Shown: in pieces, positions 17,285 through 27,016 of the stretch
How the letters are laid out: each line of letters starts with the position of its first letter
Position numbering within the stretch: position 1 is the first letter of the stretch
Source of the DNA: Clostridia bacterium
GTDB taxonomy: Bacteria; Bacillota; Clostridia; Oscillospirales; QAKW01
DNA: 64,000 nucleotides
Assembly: GCA_017440465.1 (NCBI GenBank)
Contig: JAFSHF010000019.1
Coordinates: forward strand, 20,727-84,726
Reading direction: 5' to 3'
Made by a program: the position numbers and the translations under genes
Notes under the pieces: model-generated
The model's input: only the letters and a program-made list of their open reading frames with translations
Database searches by the model: none
What the model was told of the DNA's origin: nothing

Positions 17285-17358
17285 ATAAACTGAATTATAT
17301 TGGGGTCATTTGTGCCCATATAAACAATGCTTTATTTACGGAGGTTGGGAAAACAGCG

Positions 17359-18408
17359 TTGAAAAACATCATTGAGCTGAAAGATATTCACGTTTCTTTT
17401 GACGGCGAGGTGATCCTCGATCATTTTAATCTGGCAATTAAGGACAAGGAGTTTGTCACCCTGCTGGGCCCTTCGGGCTGCGGCAAGACAACGACCCTGC
17501 GGACGATTGCCGGCTTTGTCCAGCCGCAAGAGGGGCGTGTTTTATTTGAGGGGCAGGATATCAGCAAACTGCCCGCTCATAAACGCCAGGTCAATACCGT
17601 CTTCCAGCGGTATGCCCTCTTCCCCCATTATAATGTTTATGAAAATATCGCTTTCGGCCTGCGTATCTCCAAGACCCCCGAAGAAGAGATCGAAAAGCGG
17701 GTCAAGGAAATGCTGGCGTTGGTCAACCTGAAGGGCTATGAAAAGCGCAACGTTTCTTCCCTTTCGGGCGGTCAGCAGCAGCGGGTCGCCATCGCGCGCG
17801 CTTTGGTCAATAACCCCAAGGTTCTGCTTTTGGACGAGCCTTTGGGTGCCTTGGACCTCAAACTGCGCAAGGGGATGCAAAACGAGCTTTTGCGGATCCA
17901 GCGGCAGATGGGGATCACCTTTATCTATGTCACCCACGATCAGGAAGAAGCGCTGACTATGAGCGATACCGTCGTCGTTATGAAAGACGGACTGATCCAG
18001 CAGATCGGCACCCCCGAAGATATTTACAATGAGCCTGCCAACCCCTTTGTGGCGGATTTTATCGGTGAAAGCAACATCTTCGGCGGCAAGATGATCCGCG
18101 ATTATCTGGTGGAGTTTGAGGGGATCGAGTTCCCCTGCGTCGATGCAGGCTTCGGCGAGAATGTGGCGGTGGACGTAGTCGTCCGCCCCGAAGATATTGA
18201 GATCTTAGATGCGCAAGACGGGATGCTTTGCGGCACGGTTGAGACCGTCACCTTTAAGGGTGTGCATTATGAAATGATGGTCCGCTCCGATCGGTTCCTT
18301 TGGAAGATCCATTCCATCAAATGCCGCGAACCCGGCGACAAAATCGCAATGAAGATCATTCCCGAATATATCCACATTATGAAAAAGGAGGCGGGTACCG
18401 TAAATTGA
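17359..18408 (+). CDS. potA: spermidine/putrescine ABC transporter ATPase
   Basis: 349 residues from a TTG, 13 bases after GGAGGT. ABC ATPase with Walker [10 protein letters not shown] (about 37-45), signature [15 protein letters not shown], Walker [13 protein letters not shown] and the switch histidine in YVTHDQEEA. After about residue 235 comes a TOBE domain ([17 protein letters not shown] onward). It powers import of polyamines with PotB, PotC and PotD. The gene order potA-potB-potC-potD and overlaps show one operon. The start codon of potB lies across its stop. Confidence 0.93.
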   Translation: MKNIIELKDIHVSFDGEVILDHFNLAIKDKEFVTLLGPSGCGKTTTLRTIAGFVQPQEGRVLFEGQDISKLPAHKRQVNTVFQRYALFPHYNVYENIAFGLRISKTPEEEIEKRVKEMLALVNLKGYEKRNVSSLSGGQQQRVAIARALVNNPKVLLLDEPLGALDLKLRKGMQNELLRIQRQMGITFIYVTHDQEEALTMSDTVVVMKDGLIQQIGTPEDIYNEPANPFVADFIGESNIFGGKMIRDYLVEFEGIEFPCVDAGFGENVAVDVVVRPEDIEILDAQDGMLCGTVETVTFKGVHYEMMVRSDRFLWKIHSIKCREPGDKIAMKIIPEYIHIMKKEAGTVN

Positions 18409-19199
18409 AAAAAAAGTTAATTGCGGTCCCATACTATGTATGGGCGGCGGTATTCATCGTTGTTCCGCTCCTGATGATCGCCTACAGCGCCTTTACCGAT
18501 ACCCAAGGCAATTTCACGCTGGACAATATCGTTCAGATCGGGAAATACTGGCCGGTGATGCTGCGCTCGGTGCTTTATGCCTTGGTCGCCACCGTTTGTT
18601 GCCTGGTTCTGGGGTATCTGCTGGCGTATTTTATGGCGCAACAATCGGAGCGCACCAAGACCCTATTGATGATCTTGCTGATGCTGCCGATGTGGATCAA
18701 CTTCGTTCTGCGTACCCAAGCGATGCAGGACCTTTTGGATCTTTTGCAGAATTGGCTGCGGCTTGCCGATATTCCTTTGCAGGTGAGCAACAATCCCTTT
18801 GCAGTCGTCTTGGGTCTGATTTATAACTATCTGCCCTTTATGGTACTGCCGATCTATACCTCTTTGGAAAAATTAGATCGTCGGGTGATCGAAGCGGCGG
18901 AGGATCTGGGCGCCAATCGCTTCAATGTCTTCCGCAAGGTCATTTTGCCGCTGACCATGCCCGGCATCGGCAGCGGTGTCATTATGGTCTTTGTCCCCAC
19001 CATTTCTACTTTTGTTATTTCCGAAAAATTGGGCGGGGCGAAGCACAACCTGATCGGTAATGTCATTCAAGAGCAGTTCCTGCAGGTGTATAACCCCAAT
19101 GTGGGCGCGGCGATCAGCCTTGTTATGCTGGTGCTGATCCTCTTTATTCTCATCATCTTCAGCGCGCTGGATGAGGAGACAAAGGAGGGGCTGCTATGA
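18405..19199 (+). CDS. potB: spermidine/putrescine ABC transporter permease PotB
   Basis: 264 residues from a TTG at 18405, which overlaps the potA stop and has GGAGG 13 bases upstream; this mirrors the potA start. About six membrane segments, beginning [19 protein letters not shown]. The EAA loop contacting the ATPase is [20 protein letters not shown] (about 175-195). It forms the membrane channel with PotC. A longer frame upstream is inside potA and is not real. Confidence 0.92.
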   Translation: MKKKLIAVPYYVWAAVFIVVPLLMIAYSAFTDTQGNFTLDNIVQIGKYWPVMLRSVLYALVATVCCLVLGYLLAYFMAQQSERTKTLLMILLMLPMWINFVLRTQAMQDLLDLLQNWLRLADIPLQVSNNPFAVVLGLIYNYLPFMVLPIYTSLEKLDRRVIEAAEDLGANRFNVFRKVILPLTMPGIGSGVIMVFVPTISTFVISEKLGGAKHNLIGNVIQEQFLQVYNPNVGAAISLVMLVLILFILIIFSALDEETKEGLL

Positions 19200-19987
19200 G
19201 AAAGTTTTTTGAAAAAAGCTATATGGCGCTGATCTTCGGCTTTCTTTATCTGCCGATCGCCTACCTCATCTTCTTTTCCTTCAATGAAGGCAAATCCAAA
19301 GTCATTTTCAGCGGATTTACATTGAAAAATTATGTAAACCTGTTCCGCGACGAAGAGATTATGCAAGCGTTGCTCAACACCTTGATCATCGCCGCCATCG
19401 CTTCGGTGGTAGCGACCGTCATCGGGACGATGGCCGCCATCGGCATTCAGCGGTTGCGCAAATGGCAACGCAATGCGGTGATGAATGTGACCTACATTCC
19501 GGTTTTGAACCCCGATATCATCACCGGTGTTTCGCTGATGCTGCTTTTCTCCATCTTTGGCATCACCTTGGGCTATGGTCCGGTTTTGCTGGCGCATATT
19601 ACCTTTAATATCCCTTATGTCATCTTAGCGGTAATGCCGAAACTGCGGCAGGTGGATTCCTCCATCTACGAAGCCGCGCTGGATCTGGGTGCCTCCCCCG
19701 CCCTTGCCTTCCGCAAGGCGATCCTGCCCCAAATTATGCCCGGTATCATCTCCGGCTTTATGATGGCTCTCACCCTTTCGGTGGATGACTTTGTCATCAC
19801 CTTCTTCTTAAAGGGTGTGGAGGTGGAGACCTTAGCCACCATGATCTATTCCACCACCAAGGTCCGCATCGATCTTTCGATGAATGCCCTTTGCGGTGTG
19901 ATGGTCTTAGTTGTTTTGATTATTTTGATCCTTGCCAATCTTCCCCAAAAGAAGAGCGGAAATAAAAAAAGAGAGGAACGCATCTGA
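19196..19987 (+). CDS. potC: spermidine/putrescine ABC transporter permease PotC
   Basis: 263 residues, six membrane segments. The EAA loop is EAALDLGASPALAFRKAILP and the following stretch ALTLSVDDFVITFF is typical of PotC. It overlaps potB by 4 bases (ATGA) and touches potD by one base. Partner of PotB in the channel. Confidence 0.93.
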   Translation: MRKFFEKSYMALIFGFLYLPIAYLIFFSFNEGKSKVIFSGFTLKNYVNLFRDEEIMQALLNTLIIAAIASVVATVIGTMAAIGIQRLRKWQRNAVMNVTYIPVLNPDIITGVSLMLLFSIFGITLGYGPVLLAHITFNIPYVILAVMPKLRQVDSSIYEAALDLGASPALAFRKAILPQIMPGIISGFMMALTLSVDDFVITFFLKGVEVETLATMIYSTTKVRIDLSMNALCGVMVLVVLIILILANLPQKKSGNKKREERI

Positions 19988-21039
19988 TGAATCGAACCAA
20001 ACGCTTGGTTGCTCTGGCTTTGGCGGCAATACTGCTGCTTTTGCCCTTGAGCGGATGCAAGCAATATGCGCCCAACGAAGTCTTATATGTCTATAATTGG
20101 GGCGAATATATGGATGAGACGGTCAACGAGCTTTTTGAGCAGGAGACCGGCATTAAGATTATTTATAAGATCTACGATAACAACGAATCGATGTATGCCG
20201 TTGTCAAAAACGCGCCCGGCACCTACGATGTCGTCTTTCCTTCCGATTATATGGTGGGGCGGATGATCGCCGAAGAGATGCTGGAGCCCATTAATTTTGA
20301 AAACGTCCCTAATTTTCAATATATTATGGACGACTTCAAAAATCTGGATTACGATGCGGGCAACCGATATTCCGTTCCCTATACCTGGGGAATGGTGGGT
20401 CTGCTTTATAACACCAAGATCGTGAAAGAAACTCCGAAAAGTTGGGATGCCCTTTGGGACGAGCAGTACAAAGGGCGGATCTTAATGTATAATAACTCCC
20501 GCGATACCTTGGGCATCTCGCTTCTGCGCAACGGTTGCTCTTTGAACACCACCAGCGAAGCGGAACTGCGGGTCGCCAACGATGCACTGATCAAGCAAAA
20601 AGATCTGCTGCAAGCGTATGTTTCGGATGATATCTTCGGCAAGATGGAAAGCGGCTCTGCCGCCCTCTGCCCCGCCTACGGCGGCGATGCCATCTCGATG
20701 ATGGGCGAAAATCCCGACCTTGCCTGCGTCTTCCCCGAGGAGGGGACCAATCGGTTTATCGATTGCGTCTGCATTGTGAAAGACGCGCCCAATAAGGAAG
20801 CGGCAGAAAAATACATCAACTTCCTTTGCCGGCAGGACATTGCAGAGCTCAACCGCGATTTCACCGCCTATTCTACCCCTCAGCAGCAGGTCTACGATGC
20901 GCTGCCCGAGGAGATCAAAAATGATCCCATCGCTTATCCCAAAGCGGAAGTGATCCAAAAATCGGAGGTTTACGACCATCTGCCCCAGGAAACCTTGGAA
21001 CTTTATAATTCTCTTTGGAATGACCTGAAGAATAAATAA
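19987..21039 (+). CDS. potD: polyamine-binding lipoprotein PotD
   Basis: 350 residues. A lipoprotein signal peptide ends at LPLSGC (about residues 20-25), so the mature protein is anchored outside the membrane by its cysteine. The fold is a type 2 periplasmic binding protein: VLYVYNWGEYMDETV, DVVFPSDYMVGRM and PYTWGMVGLLYN match PotD/PotF. Acidic and aromatic residues typical of polyamine binding are present (YDVVFPSDY, the Trp of YNWGEYMD). Preference for spermidine or putrescine cannot be told. Last gene of the operon before a terminator. Confidence 0.93.
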   Translation: MNRTKRLVALALAAILLLLPLSGCKQYAPNEVLYVYNWGEYMDETVNELFEQETGIKIIYKIYDNNESMYAVVKNAPGTYDVVFPSDYMVGRMIAEEMLEPINFENVPNFQYIMDDFKNLDYDAGNRYSVPYTWGMVGLLYNTKIVKETPKSWDALWDEQYKGRILMYNNSRDTLGISLLRNGCSLNTTSEAELRVANDALIKQKDLLQAYVSDDIFGKMESGSAALCPAYGGDAISMMGENPDLACVFPEEGTNRFIDCVCIVKDAPNKEAAEKYINFLCRQDIAELNRDFTAYSTPQQQVYDALPEEIKNDPIAYPKAEVIQKSEVYDHLPQETLELYNSLWNDLKNK

Positions 21040-21069
21040 AAAAACACCCGCCGCGGCGGGTGTTTTTTT
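21038..21069. terminator. bidirectional terminator
   Basis: AACACCCGCCG / CGGCGGGTGTT hairpin with A and T runs between convergent potD and the pseudouridine synthase gene. Confidence 0.88.
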
Positions 21070-22015
21070 ATTGAATATAATCTTCAAAATAGACTTTGGG
21101 GACTTTGAACACTTTTCCATTAAGATAGGAAAGAAAATGCTCTTTTGGGAGTTTAAATTCCAAGGAATAGGCATAAAGGGCTTGATGGCGGAAAGGATTT
21201 CCTTTATTGGCCCCCGCGTTACCGTATTTCATATCCCCTGCCACCGGATGCCCCTCAAAGGCAAGGTGGGCGCGGATCTGATGGGTGCGGCCTGTAACCA
21301 ACTCGATCTCCAGCAAGGAAAGCCCATTCCCTTCCCGCAGGACCCGATAGCGGGTGATGATCTCCTTGAAGCCTTCCTTCTTTTGGGCGGATACCTGCAC
21401 CATATTTTGGTTGGCATCCTTCTTCAGCCAGGCTTTTAAGGTGGCTTGCTTACGGTCGAATTGCCCCAATGCCAATGCCAGATACCGCTTTTCTACTTGC
21501 CGATATTTCACGATCTCATAAAGGGCTCTGCCCGCCTTGGCATTTTTAGCGACAATGACAATGCCGCCGGTATTTTTATCCAAGCGGTTGCAGAGCGCAG
21601 GGGTGAAGGTGTTTTCCGCATCGGGATCGTAATCGCCCTTTTGATAGAGATAGAGCAGGATATGATTGATGAGGGTATCGCGGCTGCCGTGGTCATCGGC
21701 GTGGACCGGAACACCCGCTTTTTTATCCACCAGCATCAGATTTTCGTCTTCATAGATAATCGATAAATTGGGCTGATAGGCAATGGAGCGGAAATCGCTT
21801 TTCTTTTCGGTGAAAAACTCATCGTTGATATACATTTCCACAATATCGCCTTCGGCTAAGCGGGCATTGCCTTCCGCCCGCTTGCCGTTGACCTTGATGG
21901 ATTTTTTACGCAGATACTTATACATCAGCGAGGGGCTCAAATTGCCCGCCACCTTTTGAATAAAGCGGTCCAATCGCTGCTCTGCATCGTTTTTGGTTAT
22001 CTCAAATCGTTTCAT
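21068..22015 (-). CDS. RluA-family pseudouridine synthase with S4 domain
   Basis: 315 residues. An S4 RNA-binding domain (about 12-80: DRFIQKVAGNLSPSLMYKYL, IKVNGKRAEGNARLAEGDIV) precedes the catalytic domain. The active-site motif is CNRLDKNTGGIVIVAKN, with the catalytic aspartate, and VTGRTHQIRAHLAFEGHPV is the second motif. Most like RluC-type enzymes of 23S rRNA, but the target is not certain. It is the second enzyme of this superfamily in the window, and the last gene of the moxR-DUF58-transglutaminase unit, overlapping the previous gene by 4 bases. Confidence 0.9.
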   Translation of the reverse strand: MKRFEITKNDAEQRLDRFIQKVAGNLSPSLMYKYLRKKSIKVNGKRAEGNARLAEGDIVEMYINDEFFTEKKSDFRSIAYQPNLSIIYEDENLMLVDKKAGVPVHADDHGSRDTLINHILLYLYQKGDYDPDAENTFTPALCNRLDKNTGGIVIVAKNAKAGRALYEIVKYRQVEKRYLALALGQFDRKQATLKAWLKKDANQNMVQVSAQKKEGFKEIITRYRVLREGNGLSLLEIELVTGRTHQIRAHLAFEGHPVAGDMKYGNAGANKGNPFRHQALYAYSLEFKLPKEHFLSYLNGKVFKVPKVYFEDYIQ

Positions 22016-24660
22016 TTAAACTTCCATATCATCGCTTTATAGCGCGGTTTTTTATCCAAATTAAAGGTGATCCATAGCCAACGGATGGGCTCGACTCTGC
22101 CAAAGAGTTTGCGGTCCAAGGCTTTGGTAAACGCTGCCACCGCATCCCGCTCTTCTTCGCCGATCTCCTCGGTGCCGTACAACGCCTTTTGCAACGCAGG
22201 AACGATGGGTTTCATCGGCAAGGGAGAAATGCTCAAATTATCGACTCTTTGCGCAAAGGACTCCAGCAATTCCCCTTCAAAGAACTTAAAGCCGCGCATC
22301 TGCATCAGGCGCAGAATAATGGTATAGGCTTCGCGAACGCCTTCGGTCGCAGGCAGGGTACGAATCTTTTTCAATCGGCTGTGGTGCAGATACCATAACC
22401 CGCCGACGATGGCACCCAACAGCATCATCAACAGCAAAATTTCGATCGCCAGCAACCACCATCCGCTCTCTTCGCTCAGATCGGGCAACAAAACGGGGCG
22501 GGTCTCCTCTTCTTCGGGCAGGTCGGTCTCGATCGGTTCGGGGATGACGTTATAAAGAATGATCCCTTCATCCGGCTCGACATATTCCACCTCGACGTCG
22601 CCCTCATTATATTGCGGTTCCTCGCCTTGGTCCGAAAGATCCAAAAGGTAATAATTGCGCTCCACCCCAAATCCTGCGGTGGGTTCAAAGGAAACCCAGC
22701 CAATGCCGTCAAAATAGACCTCTACCCAAGCGTGATGGTTATGGTCATAGATCTGCGCGCTGTATTGATCCAGATCGACCATCTGCGGCTCCACATAATA
22801 GCCGCTGACCACCCGCGCAGGGATGCCGAGGCTACGGAGCATCGCGGTCATGGAGGAGGCAAAGAGAGTGCAATAACCGTCTTTTTTCTCATTCTGGTAG
22901 AGGAAATATCGGATCTGATCAAAGGCATCCGCAGGGGTTCCGTCCTCGCGGGAAAGTTTGCGGCGCTCTGCCGAATAGGTATAGTTTTCCCGCAGGTAGC
23001 GTTCGATCGCCTGCACCTTTTCGATCTTATCGTCATAGTTCTTGGTGATATTCACCGCATCTTTTTGGACCATATTCCGCAGTTCGGTCGGCAGAACGGT
23101 ATAATAGTTCATCACCATTCTGCTATAGATCCATTCATTCATAAGATAAAAATCCCGATTGGCATTTTTTCGGCGCATACTCAGATACGCATCTTGATTT
23201 GCCTGAAACTTGCTCAAAAAGTCATTGCCGGTCAGCAAGGGGGAAACAATGTCAAAGGAATAGGTGCGGTCGGAGGGCTGTTTATGATACATCAATGCGG
23301 TATCCGCCACCTGCTCCAATTGGGTATATTTCCCTTGGGGAGCCGTATCCGCCGCCCCATTGGGAATACCGAGAAAATTACTTGCCCGATATTGGGGGCG
23401 AACGGTAACGGTATCGTTGACGTATCCCTCAAACTCAGCATCCACAGCATCCAGCTTGGCGGTCTTGGGATCGCCGCTGGGCGCAGTCAATTTTAAATAT
23501 TCATAATATTGGGTATATTCATAAAATCCATTATCCAGACCGGATCTTAAAAGTTCCTCATAACTGCCGTCGGCCGCCAACCAGCCCTCTTCGGTGATCG
23601 CCATCGTGGGGCGATAGCGCAGATAGACCGGAAGTTCGGTCGTGGTGGTGATCTTTGCCACCTTCAGCCGCCGCCAGCGGGGCAGTTCAAGGCTTAAGGC
23701 CTCGCCTTCTTCCATATAACCTGCCACATTCAGGTTCTTTTCATAGGTCTCGGCAAACACCAAGTTCATGGCGTCTTCCGCCAGCATATCAATGGATGCA
23801 CGCACCTGCTCCATCTGGACAATGGGGCGGCTATAGATAAAAGAGGCGGTTGCGATGGTGATAATCAACATCACAGCCGTTACCACCACACCGAAATTTC
23901 CGTTTTGGGAGGCAAAAGCCAACCGCTCTTTGGTGGTATATTTCTTTCGGATCTTGGGGGCTTTTTTGCCCTTTTCTTTTTTGGGTTTCTTTTCTCTTCC
24001 CTTGGATAAAGAGCGAGTCAGGCTCTGCCCATAGCAACCCACCACCGCCGAAAGAAAGACACTAAAGGCAATATAATGGGGCACGATTCCGTAGAAGAAG
24101 AACGGAACCAGCAACGCGGCGGGCACCAAAAAGGAGACGATCGGCGGAATCCTGCGGAACAATGCCAGCGCAAAGAACACCGCCGCGATCAGTGCCAACA
24201 AAATGATGGCGGTATAGAAATAGCGTTGCAGAACCGTCGGGGTCTTGAGGATATCGGCGATATCCATCGTCATATAGTCTTTATAATCGGAATAATCGGG
24301 TTGGGTCGCCAGCAGATGTATTGTGTAGTTATAGCACACCTCCAGCGCGCGCCAGAGCGACTGATAAAGCGGAAAAGAGATCTTCCACCCCAGCAGAGAA
24401 AGAGCACCGATGCCGCCCAAAACACTAAAGAACACACGCTTATACCACACCATCAGGATCATCAGCCCAAAGGCGATGGCCGCCACCGGCAGGATGATCA
24501 GCGGGTGGATATTCATATCCAAAGCGGTGGTATTGCAGAACAAGTAGCCCGCCAGACCGACATACAGCAGCAAGATCTCCAGCAGGATCCCCCCTGCCGC
24601 GTTGCCTTCGTTCATCCGCACCTGCGCGGGGACATAAATAGGCTTGGAGCGTTTACTCAT
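22012..24660 (-). CDS. membrane protein with transglutaminase-like domain (TgpA-like)
   Basis: 882 residues. Six or so N-terminal membrane segments (about 25-280) lead to a large outer region with a transglutaminase core (about 480-660): the catalytic cysteine in KDGYCTLFASSMTAMLRSLG, the histidine in NHHAWVEVYFDGIGW and the acidic residue in VSFEPTAGFG. A last membrane segment (about 740-765) is followed by a short cytoplasmic DUF4129-like tail. With MoxR and DUF58 this forms a widespread but poorly understood module thought to act on envelope proteins. Substrate unknown. Overlaps its neighbours by 4 bases on both sides. Confidence 0.88.
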   Translation of the reverse strand: MSKRSKPIYVPAQVRMNEGNAAGGILLEILLLYVGLAGYLFCNTTALDMNIHPLIILPVAAIAFGLMILMVWYKRVFFSVLGGIGALSLLGWKISFPLYQSLWRALEVCYNYTIHLLATQPDYSDYKDYMTMDIADILKTPTVLQRYFYTAIILLALIAAVFFALALFRRIPPIVSFLVPAALLVPFFFYGIVPHYIAFSVFLSAVVGCYGQSLTRSLSKGREKKPKKEKGKKAPKIRKKYTTKERLAFASQNGNFGVVVTAVMLIITIATASFIYSRPIVQMEQVRASIDMLAEDAMNLVFAETYEKNLNVAGYMEEGEALSLELPRWRRLKVAKITTTTELPVYLRYRPTMAITEEGWLAADGSYEELLRSGLDNGFYEYTQYYEYLKLTAPSGDPKTAKLDAVDAEFEGYVNDTVTVRPQYRASNFLGIPNGAADTAPQGKYTQLEQVADTALMYHKQPSDRTYSFDIVSPLLTGNDFLSKFQANQDAYLSMRRKNANRDFYLMNEWIYSRMVMNYYTVLPTELRNMVQKDAVNITKNYDDKIEKVQAIERYLRENYTYSAERRKLSREDGTPADAFDQIRYFLYQNEKKDGYCTLFASSMTAMLRSLGIPARVVSGYYVEPQMVDLDQYSAQIYDHNHHAWVEVYFDGIGWVSFEPTAGFGVERNYYLLDLSDQGEEPQYNEGDVEVEYVEPDEGIILYNVIPEPIETDLPEEEETRPVLLPDLSEESGWWLLAIEILLLMMLLGAIVGGLWYLHHSRLKKIRTLPATEGVREAYTIILRLMQMRGFKFFEGELLESFAQRVDNLSISPLPMKPIVPALQKALYGTEEIGEEERDAVAAFTKALDRKLFGRVEPIRWLWITFNLDKKPRYKAMIWKFK

Positions 24661-25820
24661 TCTTCAACACCCCCTTCCAACTCCTCTAAGGTGATCAGCT
24701 TCATTTGCTGATTGCAAGGCTCTTGCTGAGGGCGAAGGAGGAAACATTGCAAGTTAAAGGTTGCGCCCAGCAGATAGGGGCGCAGAGCTTTGGTCAATTC
24801 TTCCGCGGGCATGGAGGTGACGATATAGAGCGCACCACCCTGCAGAGAAGAAAAGTCCACTTCCGAAAGGGATTGCTCCAGACTGCCCCGCTTCATCATC
24901 GGGACCATCGCGAAGGCATCGGCAACTGCGATCTGCTCTTCGATGGTGGTGATGCTTTGCATCTGAAGAAGGCCGTCATTGGTGGGATACCCCAAAGAGA
25001 TATGTACCCCTTGCTCCGCCAAAAGGTTGCTGACCTCCAGCACCGCTTCCACCACCCCATCGGTGAGGCGGCGGTTGAGCAGTTGTTCCTCTTCATAAGG
25101 GAAAAGATCGGCAAGCACCATAATATTCTGGCAGGAATTTTCCCAATAGGTCTTCACAATCATTTTGGAAAGGCGGGCGGATAACTTCCAATGGACATTC
25201 CGCAAGGTATCGTATTCATTAAATTCACGAATGCCCGATAGATCGCCGTCGTTTTTGGTCTCTCTGCCGCCGGCGGTCACGGTATTTTCCTGCTCCTGCG
25301 GGCTGGGGTTCAAAGGAAGACCCAAATGCAGGTCGCGGGGATAGGCGGTGATATTGGATCGGCAGGCGATCTTCCGCCGAATACAAAAGAGCTTCATAAA
25401 ATCATAAAATTCCACCCAATCGATCCCCACTTCATAGACCCCGCGGGTATTAAAACGAAGGGGAATTTCCAGAATACTTTTACCGAAAGCGCGGTAATGG
25501 GCAACGGTATAGCCCTTGACAGAAGCATCGCCGGTCGGATTTGAGGCGAGGATGCCGAATTTCATCATCGGTAGCATCAACGGAGTCTTGCTATCGATCT
25601 GCACCTTCATCACCGCCGTTTGCATCCGATCCACCCTCGCAGGTGCAGGGATCGCGCGGACCTTGACCAGCATCAAGCTGATCAAAAAGCAAAGAAGAGA
25701 GACGATCGGCAGCAAAAGCACCACCGCCAATGTAAACAGCGAAATGGAATCATACAGCGCTTGGGAAAAGACAAACGCTGCGATCAATAACGCCAGATAT
25801 GTCAGACGAGAACGAATCAT
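24657..25820 (-). CDS. DUF58 domain protein
   Basis: 387 residues. Two membrane segments at the N-terminus (about 5-50) precede the DUF58 domain, seen from the hallmark DLSGIREFNEYDTLRNVHWK followed by LSARLSKMIVKTYWE (about 190-225) and a von Willebrand A-like end. DUF58 proteins normally work with a MoxR ATPase; both genes are here in the same operon, with the transglutaminase gene. The biochemical role is not established for the family. Its start has a weak ribosome site, 18 bases after the moxR stop. Confidence 0.88.
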   Translation of the reverse strand: MIRSRLTYLALLIAAFVFSQALYDSISLFTLAVVLLLPIVSLLCFLISLMLVKVRAIPAPARVDRMQTAVMKVQIDSKTPLMLPMMKFGILASNPTGDASVKGYTVAHYRAFGKSILEIPLRFNTRGVYEVGIDWVEFYDFMKLFCIRRKIACRSNITAYPRDLHLGLPLNPSPQEQENTVTAGGRETKNDGDLSGIREFNEYDTLRNVHWKLSARLSKMIVKTYWENSCQNIMVLADLFPYEEEQLLNRRLTDGVVEAVLEVSNLLAEQGVHISLGYPTNDGLLQMQSITTIEEQIAVADAFAMVPMMKRGSLEQSLSEVDFSSLQGGALYIVTSMPAEELTKALRPYLLGATFNLQCFLLRPQQEPCNQQMKLITLEELEGGVEE

Positions 25821-25838
25821 AATTTCAAGATTTCCTTA

Positions 25839-26798
25839 TCATTTCAAAATCGGTGCTTTGACGGTATCTCTCAGATTTTCCAAGATGGCAGAGGCGGTCA
25901 GCCGCTCGATCTTCGCTTCGGGAGAAAGCATCAAGCGGTGGGAAACGATGGCCTCATACATCTCCGCCACATCGCGGGGAATGACATAGGAACGCCCCTC
26001 CAGCAAGGCAGAAGCGCAGGCGGCGCGCATCAATGCAAGGGAAGCACGCGGGGAAGCTGCCAGCGCGATCATATTGTTTTCACGCGTAGCGCAGACCAGA
26101 TCGACGATATATTGCTTGACCGCATCGTCCACATGAATCTCCTCGACGGCCTTTTGCAACACTAAAATCTCTTCGGGAGAAGCAACCGCCTCCACCGAAT
26201 CCATCGGATTGATGCCGTGGCGGTCGCCGATGATCAGCGCCTCCTGATCGGCGGTGGGATAGCCCATCGACATCTTCATCAAAAAGCGGTCGAGCTGCGC
26301 CTCGGGCAAGGGATAGGTACCGATATAACCCAAGGGGTTTTGGGTCGCCACCACCATAAAGGGCTCCGGCAATTTATGGGTCACACCATCCACAGTGACC
26401 TGCCGCTCCTCCATCACCTCCAGCAACGCCGATTGGGTCTTGGGGGAGGTACGGTTGATCTCATCAGCAATCAAAATATTGGTCATACATACACCGGGTC
26501 TATAGACAAACTCGCCGGTCTTGCCATCGGGCGCGGTGAAGCCCGAAATATCGGTTGCCATAACATCGGGAGTAAACTGCACACGCTTGGCTTCCAAGCC
26601 GGTGGCACGCGCCATGGCAACGGCCGCAGTAGTCTTACCCACACCGGGAACGTCCTCGACCAAAATATGGCCCTTGGAAAGCAATGCGATCAAAAGCAGG
26701 CGCAGTTGGTCGTCTTTGCCGATGATGACCTTTTTCATCTCATCTAAGATCTTGGCGCACAACCGCTTTTTCATTTCCATATTCTGCAGATTTTCCAT
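25839..26798 (-). CDS. MoxR-family AAA ATPase
   Basis: 319 residues. Walker A is EDVPGVGKTT (about 53-62), Walker B is ILIADEINR, sensor 1 is FMVVATQNP and the arginine finger region lies in LPEAQLDRFLMKM. MoxR ATPases act as chaperones that assemble or activate partner proteins, usually DUF58/VWA proteins next door, as here. First gene of the four-gene unit with an AAGGAG site. Confidence 0.94.
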   Translation of the reverse strand: MENLQNMEMKKRLCAKILDEMKKVIIGKDDQLRLLLIALLSKGHILVEDVPGVGKTTAAVAMARATGLEAKRVQFTPDVMATDISGFTAPDGKTGEFVYRPGVCMTNILIADEINRTSPKTQSALLEVMEERQVTVDGVTHKLPEPFMVVATQNPLGYIGTYPLPEAQLDRFLMKMSMGYPTADQEALIIGDRHGINPMDSVEAVASPEEILVLQKAVEEIHVDDAVKQYIVDLVCATRENNMIALAASPRASLALMRAACASALLEGRSYVIPRDVAEMYEAIVSHRLMLSPEAKIERLTASAILENLRDTVKAPILK

Positions 26799-26835
26799 TC
26801 TTATTCTCCTTGAAATTCAATATTATATCAGTTTA

Positions 26836-26864
26836 ATAATAATAAATATTTATGTTAATTGCAA
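26836..26864 (-). promoter_or_regulatory. promoter of the moxR unit
   Basis: Minus strand TTGCAA (26864-26859), 17 bases, TATTAT (26841-26836). The -35 region and next bases TTGCAATTAACA are identical to those at the ftsZ promoter. Confidence 0.55.
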
Positions 26865-26899
26865 GGAATTTCACAATTTGTTTAAACAACTTGGCGATT

Positions 26900-26929
26900 T
26901 AACCAAAAACAGCCCATTTCTATTGGTTA
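26900..26929. promoter_or_regulatory. inverted repeat upstream of thrC
   Basis: TAACCAA (26900-26906) and TTGGTTA (26923-26929) are perfect inverted arms 16 bases apart, about 30 bases before the thrC -35 box. A separate 12-bp palindrome TTGTTTAAACAA lies at 26878-26889. Possible operator; no regulator recognised. Confidence 0.45.
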
Positions 26930-26956
26930 TTTTGCCATTCGCTTTATAAATAACTG

Positions 26957-26985
26957 TTGACGAATGTCGCATTATCTTATAAAAT
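26957..26985 (+). promoter_or_regulatory. promoter of thrC
   Basis: TTGACG (26957-26962), 17 bases, TAAAAT (26980-26985). Confidence 0.65.
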
Positions 26986-27016
26986 AGATATATTAATTGT
27001 TATGGAGGCAAATGTT

